Positions 27,221-36,319 of a stretch of DNA of 64,000 nucleotides are shown one piece after another; within the stretch, counting starts at the first letter, position 1; each line of letters begins with the position of its first letter. The notes beneath the pieces are model-generated. The model saw nothing but the letters and a program-made list of their open reading frames with translations, was not told where the DNA came from and ran no database searches. The position numbers were made by a program, and so were the translations under genes. This DNA is from Paraburkholderia tropica (GTDB taxonomy: Bacteria; Pseudomonadota; Gammaproteobacteria; Burkholderiales; Burkholderiaceae), in assembly GCF_914484835.1 (NCBI RefSeq), contig NZ_CAJZAR010000078.1:42014-106013 (forward strand). Direction: 5' to 3'.

Positions 27221-28387
27221 TCAGCGCTTGCCGATCGGCACGAACTTCAGGTTTTCCGGGCCCGTGTAGTTGGCGCTCGGACGGATGATCTTGTTGTCGA
27301 CGCGCTGCTCGATGATGTGCGCGCTCCAGCCGGCGGTACGCGCGATCACGAACAGCGGCGTGAACATCGCGGTCGGCACGCCCATCATGTGATACGAAAC
27401 GGCGCTGAACCAATCGAGGTTCGGGAACATCTTCTTGACGTCCCACATCGTCGATTCGAGGCGTTCGGCGATATCGAACAGCTTCAGATTCGACTGCTCT
27501 TTCGAGAGCTTCTTCGCGACTTCCTTGATCACCTTGTTGCGCGGGTCCGAGATCGTATAGACCGGATGGCCGAAGCCGATCACGACTTCCTTCTTCTCGA
27601 CGCGCGCGCGAATGTCGGCTTCCGCCTGATCGGGGTCTTCATAGCGCGACTGGATCTCGAAGGCGACTTCGTTCGCGCCGCCGTGCTTCGGACCGCGCAG
27701 CGCGCCGATCGCGCCCGTGATGGCCGAGTAGATGTCCGCGCCCGTGCCCGCGATCACGCGGCCCGTGAAGGTCGAGGCGTTGAACTCGTGTTCGGCGTAG
27801 AGGTTGAGCGAAACGTGCATCGCGTCGACCCACGACTTCGACGGCTCCACGCCGTGCAGCAGATGCAGGAAATGGCCGCCGATCGAGTCGTCGTCGGTTT
27901 CCACTTCGATGCGCTTGCCGTTGTGCGAATAGTGATACCAGTACAGCAGCATCGAGCCGAGCGAGGCCATCAGGCGGTCGGCGATATCGCGCGCGCCCGG
28001 CAGGTTGTGATCGTCCTTCTCGGGCAGCACCGTGCCGAGCACCGACACGCCCGTGCGCATCACATCCATCGGATGCGCGGAGGCGGGCACCCATTCGAGC
28101 GCCGCCTTCACGTTCGCGGGCAGGCCGCGCAGCGCCTTGAGCTTCGTCTTGTACGCGGTCAGTTCGGCCGTGTTCGGCAGCTTGCCGTGCACCAGCAGAT
28201 ACGCGACTTCCTCGAACTCGCACGCGGTGGCGAGATCGAGAATGTCGTAGCCGCGATAGTGCAGGTCATTGCCGGTGCGGCCGACCGTGCACAGCGCCGT
28301 GTTGCCCGCCGCGACGCCCGACAGCGCGACCGACTTCTTGGGCTTGAAACCGCCTGCGGCCTGCGTGGTGTTGTCCGTTTCGCTCAT
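27221..28387 (-). CDS. prpC: 2-methylcitrate synthase
   Basis: Condenses propionyl-CoA with oxaloacetate to 2-methylcitrate. The 388-residue citrate-synthase-family protein carries the expected blocks: the substrate histidine region LYAEHEFNAST, GHPVYTISDPRNKVI with the second histidine, and MGVPTAMFTPLFVIARTAGW. The N-terminal part FKPKKSVALSGVAAGNTALC is typical of PrpC rather than GltA. The ATG at 28387 has AGAGGAAG upstream. It follows prpB by 50 bp. Confidence 0.96.
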   Translation of the reverse strand: MSETDNTTQAAGGFKPKKSVALSGVAAGNTALCTVGRTGNDLHYRGYDILDLATACEFEEVAYLLVHGKLPNTAELTAYKTKLKALRGLPANVKAALEWVPASAHPMDVMRTGVSVLGTVLPEKDDHNLPGARDIADRLMASLGSMLLYWYHYSHNGKRIEVETDDDSIGGHFLHLLHGVEPSKSWVDAMHVSLNLYAEHEFNASTFTGRVIAGTGADIYSAITGAIGALRGPKHGGANEVAFEIQSRYEDPDQAEADIRARVEKKEVVIGFGHPVYTISDPRNKVIKEVAKKLSKEQSNLKLFDIAERLESTMWDVKKMFPNLDWFSAVSYHMMGVPTAMFTPLFVIARTAGWSAHIIEQRVDNKIIRPSANYTGPENLKFVPIGKR

Positions 28388-28437
28388 GATGTCTTCCTCT
28401 TGAATGTCTCGAATGATCTGGGTTTCGATGCGGCCGC

Positions 28438-29328
28438 TTACTTCTTCGCGGCGAACAGCGCGTCGAGCTTGTCTTCGTAAGCGTGATAGCCGAGGTACTT
28501 GTAGAGGTCCTCGCGCGTCTGCATGGTCGACACGGCGGCTTTTTGCGTGCCGTCGCGCTTGACCGTCTCGTAGAAGTTCAGCGCCGCCGCGTTCATTGCA
28601 CGATACGCGCCGCAGCAGTAGAGCGCGATGTCCACGTTCGCGCTATTGAGTTCGTCGGTCGTGAAAAACGGCGTCGAGCCGAACTCGGTCAAATTCGCGA
28701 GGATCGGCACCTTCACGGCCGCGCGGAAGCGGCGGTAGTCGTCGAGCGTCTTCATCGCTTCCGGGAAGATCATGTCCGCGCCCGCTTCCACGTAGGCGAT
28801 CGCGCGTTCGATGGCGGCGTCGATGCCTTCCACGGCGGCTGCGTCGGTGCGCGCCATGATGACGAACTGGTCGTCGGTGCGCGCGTCCACGGCGGCCTTC
28901 ACGCGGTCGACCATTTCGTCGGCCGAGACGACTTCCTTGCCCGGACGATGGCCGCAGCGCTTCTGGCCCACCTGGTCTTCGAGGTGCACGGCCGCGACGC
29001 CCGCCTTGATGAAGGACTTGATCGTGCGCGCGATGTTGAAGGCGCCGCCCCAGCCCGTGTCGATGTCCACCATCAGCGGAATGTCGACCGCGTCGGTGAT
29101 GCGGCGCGCGTCGATCAGCACATCGTCCATCGTGCTGATGCCGAGGTCGGGCACGCCCAGCGAGTTCGCGGCCACGCCGCCGCCGGAAAGATAGACGGCC
29201 TTGAAGCCGGTTTGCTCGGCGAGCTTCGCCGCGTAGGCGGTGATCGCGCCGACGACTTGCAGCGGGTGTTCGTTGGCCACGGCCGCGCGGAATTTCGCGC
29301 CGGCGCTCGAAGGGGTTTTGCTGTTCAT
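28438..29328 (-). CDS. prpB: 2-methylisocitrate lyase
   Basis: Cleaves 2-methylisocitrate into pyruvate and succinate, the last step of the methylcitrate cycle. The 296-residue TIM-barrel protein has the metal-binding VDIDTGWGG (about 87-95), the lyase signature KRCGH (123-127, catalytic Cys125) and YLSGGGVAANSLGVPD near the N-terminus. It is the first gene of the leftward operon, directly behind a sigma-54-type promoter at 29362-29377 and divergent from prpR. Confidence 0.96.
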   Translation of the reverse strand: MNSKTPSSAGAKFRAAVANEHPLQVVGAITAYAAKLAEQTGFKAVYLSGGGVAANSLGVPDLGISTMDDVLIDARRITDAVDIPLMVDIDTGWGGAFNIARTIKSFIKAGVAAVHLEDQVGQKRCGHRPGKEVVSADEMVDRVKAAVDARTDDQFVIMARTDAAAVEGIDAAIERAIAYVEAGADMIFPEAMKTLDDYRRFRAAVKVPILANLTEFGSTPFFTTDELNSANVDIALYCCGAYRAMNAAALNFYETVKRDGTQKAAVSTMQTREDLYKYLGYHAYEDKLDALFAAKK

Positions 29329-29361
29329 GTGTTGAGTCTCCGAAGGAACGGGGGCTACTAC

Positions 29362-29377
29362 TGCACAGACCGTGCCA
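29362..29377 (-). promoter_or_regulatory. Sigma-54 promoter of the prp operon
   Basis: On the minus strand the sequence is TGGCACGGTCTGTGCA. It has GG and GC dinucleotides separated by exactly 10 bases as in the -24/-12 consensus TGGCAC-N5-TTGCA, with one mismatch at the first T of TTGCA. The -12 element lies 34 bp upstream of the prpB ATG. The divergent gene encodes a sigma-54 activator, as expected. Confidence 0.88.
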
Positions 29378-29443
29378 GCGCGAAGCGGCGCCGCTAACGC
29401 GTTGATTTTGCGCTGGATCGCGGCGCATGTCGCTCACGCCCCG

Positions 29444-29479
29444 ATTTCGCAAGTGAAATGTCGATTTCAAATTTGAAAT
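29444..29479. promoter_or_regulatory. Tandem PrpR-type upstream activating sites
   Basis: Two ATTTC-N6-GAAAT palindromes at 29444-29459 and 29464-29479, with centres 20 bp apart (two helical turns). The second is the core of a perfect 22-bp palindrome (29461-29482). They lie 67-117 bp behind the sigma-54 promoter and 50 bp before prpR, which fits upstream activating sites that could also autoregulate prpR. Confidence 0.75.
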
Positions 29480-29528
29480 CGAAGCGCAATAATGAACGGA
29501 ACCGCGTGAAACGACCCGCCGTGACATC

Positions 29529-31508
29529 ATGAACCGCTTCCCCACGCCATCCGAATTCCGCCCGCGCGTCTGGGCGATGGGCATCAGCCGCCTGCGCGAC
29601 CTGTTCCGCGACATCGCGCGCGAATACGACGACCGCGCCGACCTGCGCGTGGTGCCGCGCGGCTTCGAGGAAGCCGCCGCCGAGATTGCCGCCGCCGGCC
29701 CGAGCCAGCGTCCCGACGTAGTGGTCGCGGCGGGCTCGAACGGCACGTATCTCAAGACGCGCGTCGATCTGCCCGTCGTGCTCGTGCAGCCCACCGGTTT
29801 CGACGTGATGCAGGCGCTCGCCCGCGCGCGCCGCGAAGCCGATCTGGTCGCGCTCGTCACTTACGGCGAGACGCCCAGCGAGGTGCGGCGCTTCGCGAGC
29901 GCCTATGGCATCGACGTGGTGTTCGCCTCGTACCGCACCGTGCAGGACGCCGAGGCCTGCGTGCTCGATCTGCGCGACCGCGGCGTGGGCGCGGTGGTCG
30001 GGCCGGGTCTCGTCAACGATCTCGCGGCGAGGCTCGGGCTCGTGCCGTTCTTCGTCTATTCGCGCTCGTCCGTGCATGCGGCGTTCGATAACGCGCTCGA
30101 AGTCGTGCAGGCCACGTGGCGCGAGACGCAGCGGCGTCAGCGGCTCGACAGCGTGTTGCAGCATCTGCGCGACGGCGTGGTTGCGCTCGACGCGCGCGGC
30201 CGCGTGGAGGCGATCAACCAGCGCCTCGCGGGCGTGCTCGGCATCGATCCTGCGACGGCGGCGGGCCAGCCGCTCGCCGCGCTCGCGCCCGACATCGCCT
30301 TCACGCTGCCCGACGCCGACGGCGAATCGCTCGAAACCGTGCGCGGCGTGAGTTATGTCGTGCATCGCGGGCCGCTCGTCGACAACGGCGTGACCACGGG
30401 CGCAGTGCTCACGTTTCAGGAGTCGCGCGCGGTGGAGCGGCTCGACCGCACGCTGCGTTCGCGGCAGCGCACGCAGCAGTTCGTGGCGCGCTGGCGCATC
30501 GCCGATCTGAGCGGCGCGACGCCCGGCATCGCGCGCGTGCGGCAACTGGCGCAGCGATACGCGAAATCGGATGCGACCGTGCTGATTCGCGGCGAGAGCG
30601 GCACCGGCAAGGAGATGGTCGCGCAGGGCTTGCATCGCGAAAGCGCGCGGCGCGATTTCCCGTTCGTCGCGATCAATTGCGGCGCGTTTCCCGAGGCGCT
30701 GCTGGAGAGCGAGCTGTTCGGTTACGAGGAGGGCGCGTTCACGGGCGCGCGGCGCGGCGGCAAGGTCGGGCTGATCGAAGCGGCGCATCGCGGCACGCTG
30801 TTTCTCGACGAGATCGGCGAGATGCCCTTGCCCTTGCAGAGCCGGTTGCTGCGCGTGCTGCAGGAGCGCGAAGTGGTGCGGCTGGGCGCGACGGAACCGA
30901 CGCGCGTCGACGTGCGCGTGGTGGCGGCCACGCATCGCGCGCTCACCGAGCAGATCGAGAGCGGCGAGTTTCGCGCGGACCTGTTTTATCGGCTGAACAT
31001 TCTGAATCTGGCGATTCCGCCGCTGCGCGAGCGGCGCGCCGATATCGAGCCGCTGGCCGCCGAATTGCTGCTGCAATCGGCGCGGCGCGAACCGCGCGTC
31101 GCGCTGAGAATTCGCACGCAGGACGATGCGGCGCGCGCGCTCGCGCCGATCGGCGGCGCGCTCGAACGTCATGCGTGGCCCGGCAACGTGCGCGAGTTGC
31201 AGAACGTGGTCGAGCGGATCGTGGTGGAACTCGCGGATTCCGATGTGGACGTGCTGACGCCCGAAGTGCTGCGCGCGATCGCGCCGGAGGTGTTCGTTGC
31301 GCCGCGCGAGGCGTCGCGTGAAGTGCTGCAAGAGACGCCGCCAGAACCCGGCGATGTACCGACGACACTGCGCGAACGCACCCTGAACGCGCAGGCCGAA
31401 GAAATACGCGCGGCGCTCGACGCCTGCGGGGGCGACCGCGAGCGCGTGTGCGAACTGCTAGGCATCAGCAAGACCACGCTGTGGCGGCGCTTGCGGGCCG
31501 CGAAGTAG
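29529..31508 (+). CDS. prpR: Sigma-54-dependent propionate catabolism activator PrpR
   Basis: Activates prp transcription with sigma-54 RNA polymerase; in studied bacteria the co-inducer is 2-methylcitrate. The 659-residue protein has a PrpR_N sensory domain (about 10-190), a PAS-like stretch (about 200-300), and an AAA+ domain with Walker A GESGTGKE (355-362), GAFTGA (402-407) and Walker B TLFLDEIGEMP. A C-terminal Fis-type helix-turn-helix includes GDRERVCELLGISKTTLWRR. It is divergent from prpB; the shared 200-bp region contains the sites it would need. Confidence 0.95.
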   Translation: MNRFPTPSEFRPRVWAMGISRLRDLFRDIAREYDDRADLRVVPRGFEEAAAEIAAAGPSQRPDVVVAAGSNGTYLKTRVDLPVVLVQPTGFDVMQALARARREADLVALVTYGETPSEVRRFASAYGIDVVFASYRTVQDAEACVLDLRDRGVGAVVGPGLVNDLAARLGLVPFFVYSRSSVHAAFDNALEVVQATWRETQRRQRLDSVLQHLRDGVVALDARGRVEAINQRLAGVLGIDPATAAGQPLAALAPDIAFTLPDADGESLETVRGVSYVVHRGPLVDNGVTTGAVLTFQESRAVERLDRTLRSRQRTQQFVARWRIADLSGATPGIARVRQLAQRYAKSDATVLIRGESGTGKEMVAQGLHRESARRDFPFVAINCGAFPEALLESELFGYEEGAFTGARRGGKVGLIEAAHRGTLFLDEIGEMPLPLQSRLLRVLQEREVVRLGATEPTRVDVRVVAATHRALTEQIESGEFRADLFYRLNILNLAIPPLRERRADIEPLAAELLLQSARREPRVALRIRTQDDAARALAPIGGALERHAWPGNVRELQNVVERIVVELADSDVDVLTPEVLRAIAPEVFVAPREASREVLQETPPEPGDVPTTLRERTLNAQAEEIRAALDACGGDRERVCELLGISKTTLWRRLRAAK

Positions 31509-31544
31509 ATGCTCAAGCAGGCCGCGCGCGGCGCGGCCTCAGTC

Positions 31545-31937
31545 TCAGTTCTTGATGCCGTTGAGCAGTTGGGCGACCGCGCCGTGCAGATGCAGCACTT
31601 CAGGGCTCTTTTGCAGCAGCGCCTGATAGCGCTCGAAGAACTCCTTCGACTCCTCGCCCGAGAACAACGCGGACACGCCTTCCACCGCGCCCAGGCGGTC
31701 TTCGGGCTTGGCGTCCTTGGCGTCGAGCGTTTCGTCGACATTGGCGATCACCGTCGAGAGCGGCATCAGCCAGCGATACCCCGTGCCGTTGATCAGCGCC
31801 TGCAGGAAGGCCGCGGGCGTGGTCGCGCCAAACTCGCGTTCGTACTCGGCGCGCTCGTGGTCGAGGATCGCCTTGTGCAGCGTGAGCAGGGGCTTGCGGA
31901 TCTCGTTGAGAAATTGAATCGCGCGGGCTTCGTCCAT
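31545..31937 (-). CDS. Conserved hypothetical protein
   Basis: A 130-residue, mostly helical soluble protein beginning MDEARAIQFLNEIRKPLLTL and ending EVLHLHGAVAQLLNGIKN. The ATG at 31937 follows AAGGAG, a good ribosome site. It has no signal peptide, membrane segment or recognisable motif. It converges with prpR (36 bp between stops) and diverges from iorA. Function unknown. Confidence 0.7.
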   Translation of the reverse strand: MDEARAIQFLNEIRKPLLTLHKAILDHERAEYEREFGATTPAAFLQALINGTGYRWLMPLSTVIANVDETLDAKDAKPEDRLGAVEGVSALFSGEESKEFFERYQALLQKSPEVLHLHGAVAQLLNGIKN

Positions 31938-32258
31938 CGTGGCGGCTCCTTCGAAAGTGGGCGACGCGGCGCGCAGGCGCCGTCGCAATCTTGAATCTGT
32001 CGATGGTAGCGCAAGGGCCGCGCGCGCGTCGCTACCATGCGGCGTGCATGCGTGCCGATGGCGGTTGTCACGCGTCTGCGGCTCTCTTGTCAGCACGTAT
32101 TTAAAGTCGGCGCTACACTCCGCCCATCCTCGACTGGCCCTTTGGCGTGCTGTCCGTGCGCCGTCCGCGCGATTTGCACGGCATGCGGAACAACGCGCGC
32201 GTAAGGCCTTCGATTGATCGACAAGAACTGACAAATCCCCACACCGGAGAGCCGCCCC
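31938..32258. other. Divergent intergenic region
   Basis: 321 bp upstream of the molybdenum hydroxylase operon. A TACACT hexamer at 32114-32119 resembles -10 boxes seen elsewhere in the window, but no well-spaced -35 is visible. No gene seen. Confidence 0.45.
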
Positions 32259-32714
32259 ATGACGACGTTGACCATCAACGGCGAGACCCACACGATCGAC
32301 GCGCCGCCCGACATGCCGCTGCTTTGGGTGTTGCGCGATATCGTCGGCCTGACCGGCACGAAATTCGGCTGCGGCATCGCGCAATGCGGCGCCTGCACCG
32401 TGCATCTCGACGGCGTCGCAGTGCGCTCGTGCGTGCTGCCCGTCGCGGCGCTCGAAGGCCGCAAGATCACCACGATCGAAGCCGTCGGCGCGACGCCCTC
32501 GGGCCAGAAGGTGCAGAAGGCCTGGCGCCAGATCGACGTGGTGCAGTGCGGCTACTGTCAATCCGGGCAGGTGATGTCGGCGGCGGCGCTGCTCGCGGAA
32601 AATCCGAACCCGAGCGACGCCGACATCGATGCCGCCATGACCGGCAACATCTGCCGCTGCGGCACCTATAGCCGCATCCGTGCGGCGATCAAGCAAGCCG
32701 CGAAGGAGGCCTGA
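32259..32714 (+). CDS. iorA: 2Fe-2S subunit of a molybdenum hydroxylase (IorA-like)
   Basis: The small electron-transfer subunit of a xanthine-oxidase-family enzyme. The 151-residue protein has the plant-type ferredoxin cluster CGIAQCGACTVHLDG (about residues 41-55) and the second cluster cysteines CGYCQSGQ and CRCGTYSRIRAAI. It overlaps the pattern of isoquinoline 1-oxidoreductase alpha subunits. It is the first gene of a three-subunit operon with iorB (1 bp between stop and start) and a triheme cytochrome c, so electrons probably pass from Mo cofactor to 2Fe-2S to hemes. The substrate (aldehyde or N-heterocycle) is unproven. Confidence 0.88.
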   Translation: MTTLTINGETHTIDAPPDMPLLWVLRDIVGLTGTKFGCGIAQCGACTVHLDGVAVRSCVLPVAALEGRKITTIEAVGATPSGQKVQKAWRQIDVVQCGYCQSGQVMSAAALLAENPNPSDADIDAAMTGNICRCGTYSRIRAAIKQAAKEA

Positions 32715-32715
32715 G

Positions 32716-34962
32716 ATGTCACAAGGTCTTCTCGACGCGCAAAACGGCGCGGCGCGCGCGCACGCCGGTCAATCGCCGGTTTCCCGCCGCGCGTTTCTCA
32801 AGCTCGGCGCGGCGGCGGGCGGCGGCCTGCTGCTCGGCTTCAGCTTTTCGGCGGGTGCGCAGGGCGATAGCGCCGCGCGCCGCTCGGTAGTCGGCGGCGA
32901 TGGCAACGAGACGCCGCAAGCGGGCGTGTTCGAGCCGAACGCCTTCATCCAGATCGACCGCGGGGGCAAGGTCACGCTGATCATCCCGAAGGTCGAGATG
33001 GGGCAAGGCGTGTACACGTCGATCCCGATGCTGATCGCCGAGGAACTCGAAGTGCCGCTCGACAGCGTGACGCTCGATCACGCGCCGCCCGACGCGAAGC
33101 GCTTCACCGATCCGCTGCTCGGCGGCCAGCTCACGGGCGGCTCGACCTCGATCCGCTACGCGTGGGAGCCGATGCGCCAGGCGGGCGCGACCGCGCGCGC
33201 CGCGCTGATCGCGGCGGCGGCGCAGCAATGGCAGGTCGATCCGGCCAGTTGCCACGCGAAAAGCGGCCAGGTGCTGCACGACGCGAGCGGGCGTCGCGCG
33301 TCCTATGGCGAACTCGTGGACGCCGCCGCGAAGCTGCCCGCGCCGCAGAACGTGGCGCTCAAGAGCCCGAAGGAATTCACGCTGATCGGCAAGCCGACGA
33401 AACGCCTCGACTCGCCCGAGAAAGTGGACGGTTCGGCGCTGTTCGGCCTCGACGTGCGGCTGCCCGGCATGGTCTACGCCGCCATCGTCAATTGCCCGGT
33501 GTTCGGCGGCACGCTCGTACGCGTCGACGACACGCATGCGCGCAAGATTCCGGGCGTCACGCAGATCGTCAAGATCGACAACGGCGTGGCCGTGATCGGC
33601 GCGCACACGTGGGCCGCGAAGCGCGGCGCGGCGGCGCTTGTGATCGAATGGAACGAAGGCGCGGCGGCGAATCTGTCGATGCAGCAGATCGTCGGCGAAC
33701 TCGCGAATGCGGCGCAGCAGCAGCCCGGCGCGGTCGCGCGCAAGGACGGCGACGTGCAGCAGGCGTTCGGCGGCGCGAAGACGCGCGTCGACGCCGTGTA
33801 CGAGCAGCCGTTCCTCGCGCACGCCACGATGGAGCCGATCAACTGCACCGTGCACGTCCGCGCCGACGCCTGCGAGATCTGGGTCGGCACCCAGGTGCCC
33901 ACGCGCGCGGTCGATGCGGGCGTGGCCGTCACCGGTCTCAAGCCCGAGCAGATCGTGCTGCACAACCATCTGCTCGGCGGCGGTTTCGGTCGCCGTCTGG
34001 AAGTCGATGCGATCACCCAGGCGCTCAAGGTCGGCAAGCAGGTCAACACGCCGGTCAAGGTGTTCTGGACGCGCGAGGAGGACATTCAGCACGACATGTA
34101 CCGGCCGTATTACTACGACCGCATCTCGGCGGGGCTCGACGCGAACGGCAAGCCGGCGGCGTGGCAGCACCGCATCGTCGGCTCGTCGATCATGGCGCGC
34201 TTCGCGCCGCCCGCGTTCAAGAACGGCATCGATCCCGACGCCGTGGAAGTGGCCGTCGATCTGCCTTACGACCTGCCGAACCAGCTGATCGACTACGTGC
34301 GCCAGGAGCCGCATACGGTGCCGACCGCGTTCTGGCGCGGCGTCGGCCCGACGCGCGGCACCTTCGTGGTGGAGAGTTTCGTCGACGAATGCGCGGCGGC
34401 CGCGAAGACCGATCCGGTCACTTACCGGCGCAATCTGCTCGGCAAGTCGCCGCGCGCGCTGGGCGTGCTCGACGTCGCCACGCGCGCCGCCAACTGGGGG
34501 CCGCCGATGCCGAAGGGGCAAGGGCGCGGCGTCTCGGTGATGCACGCGTTCGGCAGCTTCTTCGCGATGGTCGCCGACGTGACCGTGACGAACGGCGAGG
34601 TGCGCGTGAACCGCGTGGTCGCGGCCGTCGATTGCGGCATGGTCGTGAACCCGACCACGATCGAGGCGCAGGTGCAGGGCGGCATCGTGTTCGGCATCAC
34701 GGCGGCGCTGTATGGCGAGATCACGATCGAGCGCGGGCGCGTCACGCAGACCAATTTCACCGATTACCGGATGCTGCGTATCGACGAATCGCCCGTGATC
34801 GAGGTGCATATCGTGCCGAGCACGGAAGCGCCGGGCGGGATCGGTGAACCGGGCACGGCGGCGCTCGCGCCCGCGGTCACGAACGCGATCTACGCGGCGA
34901 CCGGCACGCGGCTGCGCAAGCTGCCGGTGGGCCGTCAGCTCATGAACACGAAAACGGCTTAA
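32716..34962 (+). CDS. iorB: Mo-cofactor subunit of a periplasmic hydroxylase (IorB-like)
   Basis: A 748-residue molybdopterin-binding subunit. It carries a twin-arginine signal (SRRAFLKLGAAAGGGLLLGF), so it is exported to the periplasm folded. The Mo-binding domain shows VEMGQGVYTSIPMLIAEEL, the GGGFGRRLEVDAI block and the catalytic-glutamate region GGIGEPGTAALAPAV near the C-terminus. The ATG at 32716 lies directly behind the iorA stop with AAGGAGG as ribosome site. It pairs with IorA and passes electrons to the following cytochrome c. Annotation as isoquinoline oxidoreductase reflects family naming; aldehyde oxidation is equally possible. Confidence 0.9.
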   Translation: MSQGLLDAQNGAARAHAGQSPVSRRAFLKLGAAAGGGLLLGFSFSAGAQGDSAARRSVVGGDGNETPQAGVFEPNAFIQIDRGGKVTLIIPKVEMGQGVYTSIPMLIAEELEVPLDSVTLDHAPPDAKRFTDPLLGGQLTGGSTSIRYAWEPMRQAGATARAALIAAAAQQWQVDPASCHAKSGQVLHDASGRRASYGELVDAAAKLPAPQNVALKSPKEFTLIGKPTKRLDSPEKVDGSALFGLDVRLPGMVYAAIVNCPVFGGTLVRVDDTHARKIPGVTQIVKIDNGVAVIGAHTWAAKRGAAALVIEWNEGAAANLSMQQIVGELANAAQQQPGAVARKDGDVQQAFGGAKTRVDAVYEQPFLAHATMEPINCTVHVRADACEIWVGTQVPTRAVDAGVAVTGLKPEQIVLHNHLLGGGFGRRLEVDAITQALKVGKQVNTPVKVFWTREEDIQHDMYRPYYYDRISAGLDANGKPAAWQHRIVGSSIMARFAPPAFKNGIDPDAVEVAVDLPYDLPNQLIDYVRQEPHTVPTAFWRGVGPTRGTFVVESFVDECAAAAKTDPVTYRRNLLGKSPRALGVLDVATRAANWGPPMPKGQGRGVSVMHAFGSFFAMVADVTVTNGEVRVNRVVAAVDCGMVVNPTTIEAQVQGGIVFGITAALYGEITIERGRVTQTNFTDYRMLRIDESPVIEVHIVPSTEAPGGIGEPGTAALAPAVTNAIYAATGTRLRKLPVGRQLMNTKTA

Positions 34963-34975
34963 GGAGGCGATAACG

Positions 34976-36319
34976 ATGAAAACGATCCATACCGCCTCGA
35001 TGCTGCCCGTCGCGCGCGCCGCCGTGCGCGTGGCCTTTGCCGCTTTGGCGTGCGCAGTCGTTCCGCAGTTCGCGCATGCGCAGGACCCGGCCAGTTCCAC
35101 AACGTCCGCCGATCAGGCCTTGATCCAGCGCGGCGCCTACCTCGCCGCTGCCGGCGACTGCGCGGCCTGCCACACTGCGCCGCACGGCAAGCCGTTCGCG
35201 GGCGGCTTGCCGATGAGCACGCCGCTCGGCCACATCTACACGACCAACATCACGCCCGACCCGGACACGGGCATCGGCGGCTACACGCAGGACGATTTCG
35301 CGCGCGCGCTGCGCGAGGGCGTGGCGAAGGACGGCCACAATCTCTATCCGGCGATGCCGTATCCGTCCTACGCAAAGGTCCGCGACGACGACGTGGCTGC
35401 GCTCTACGCGTACTTCATGCACGGCGTGCAGCCCGTCAAGCAGGCCAATCGCGACAGCGACATCAAGTGGCCGATGAACATGCGCTGGCCGCTCAAGATC
35501 TGGAACGTGTTCTTCCTCAAGAAGGGCCCGTACCAGGACAAGCCGGGCAAGGACGCCGCATGGAATCGCGGCGCGTATCTCGTGCAAGGGCTCGGCCATT
35601 GCGGCTCGTGCCATACGCCGCGTGGCGTCGGCTTCAACGAGCAGGCGCTCGACGAGAGCGGCAACGCGTTCCTCACGGGCGCGCTGCTCGACAACTGGTA
35701 CGCGTCGAACCTGACGGGCGAGCACAACACCGGGCTCGGGCGCTGGAGCGAGGCCGATCTCGCGCAGTTCCTCAAGACGGGCGCGAACCAGCACGCGTCG
35801 GCGTTCGGCGCGATGACGAGCGTCATCAACAACAGCACCCAGGCGCTGAACGATGCGGACGTGCAGGCGATGTCCGCGTATCTGAAGTCGCTGCCGCCCG
35901 CGGGCGGCGACGGCGCGCCCGCCTATGCGTACGATCCGCAGGCGACCAAGGTGTCGCTCGGGCGTCCCGCGAACGATGCGGGCGCGCGCGTCTACACGGC
36001 GTTCTGCATGCACTGCCACGGCGCCGACGGACGCGGTTTCGCGCCGATGTTCGCGCCGCTGGCGGGCAATCCGAACGTGCTGGAGAAGGACGCGTCGTCG
36101 CTTATCAACGTCACGCTCAACGGCACGGGCGACCTCGTGATTCAGGGCGTGCCCGCGCCGTATCCGATGCCCGCGTATCGCGACCAGCTCAACGACCAGC
36201 AGATCGCCGACGTGCTGAGCTTTATCCGCACGGGCTGGAACAACAAGCAAGGCACGGTGAGCGCGGCGGATGTCGCGAAGCTGCGTAGCGCGACGCAGTC
36301 GAGCGAGGCGGCGCGGTGA
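34976..36319 (+). CDS. Exported triheme cytochrome c, electron acceptor of the hydroxylase
   Basis: A 447-residue exported protein with a signal sequence ending around FAHAQD and three heme-attachment sites CAACH, CGSCH and CMHCH spaced along three cytochrome c domains. This matches the membrane-bound cytochrome subunit of alcohol and aldehyde dehydrogenases. It follows iorB by 13 bp with AGGAGG as ribosome site, so the three genes form one operon feeding electrons to the respiratory chain. Its last codons overlap the start of the next gene. Confidence 0.92.
   Translation: MKTIHTASMLPVARAAVRVAFAALACAVVPQFAHAQDPASSTTSADQALIQRGAYLAAAGDCAACHTAPHGKPFAGGLPMSTPLGHIYTTNITPDPDTGIGGYTQDDFARALREGVAKDGHNLYPAMPYPSYAKVRDDDVAALYAYFMHGVQPVKQANRDSDIKWPMNMRWPLKIWNVFFLKKGPYQDKPGKDAAWNRGAYLVQGLGHCGSCHTPRGVGFNEQALDESGNAFLTGALLDNWYASNLTGEHNTGLGRWSEADLAQFLKTGANQHASAFGAMTSVINNSTQALNDADVQAMSAYLKSLPPAGGDGAPAYAYDPQATKVSLGRPANDAGARVYTAFCMHCHGADGRGFAPMFAPLAGNPNVLEKDASSLINVTLNGTGDLVIQGVPAPYPMPAYRDQLNDQQIADVLSFIRTGWNNKQGTVSAADVAKLRSATQSSEAAR

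Noticed and set aside
24491..28480. A 1329-codon open frame antisense to acnD and prpC
   Set aside because: Shadow of high third-position GC; it crosses two well-defined genes and their intergenic gap and has only Arg/His/Asp-rich sequence.
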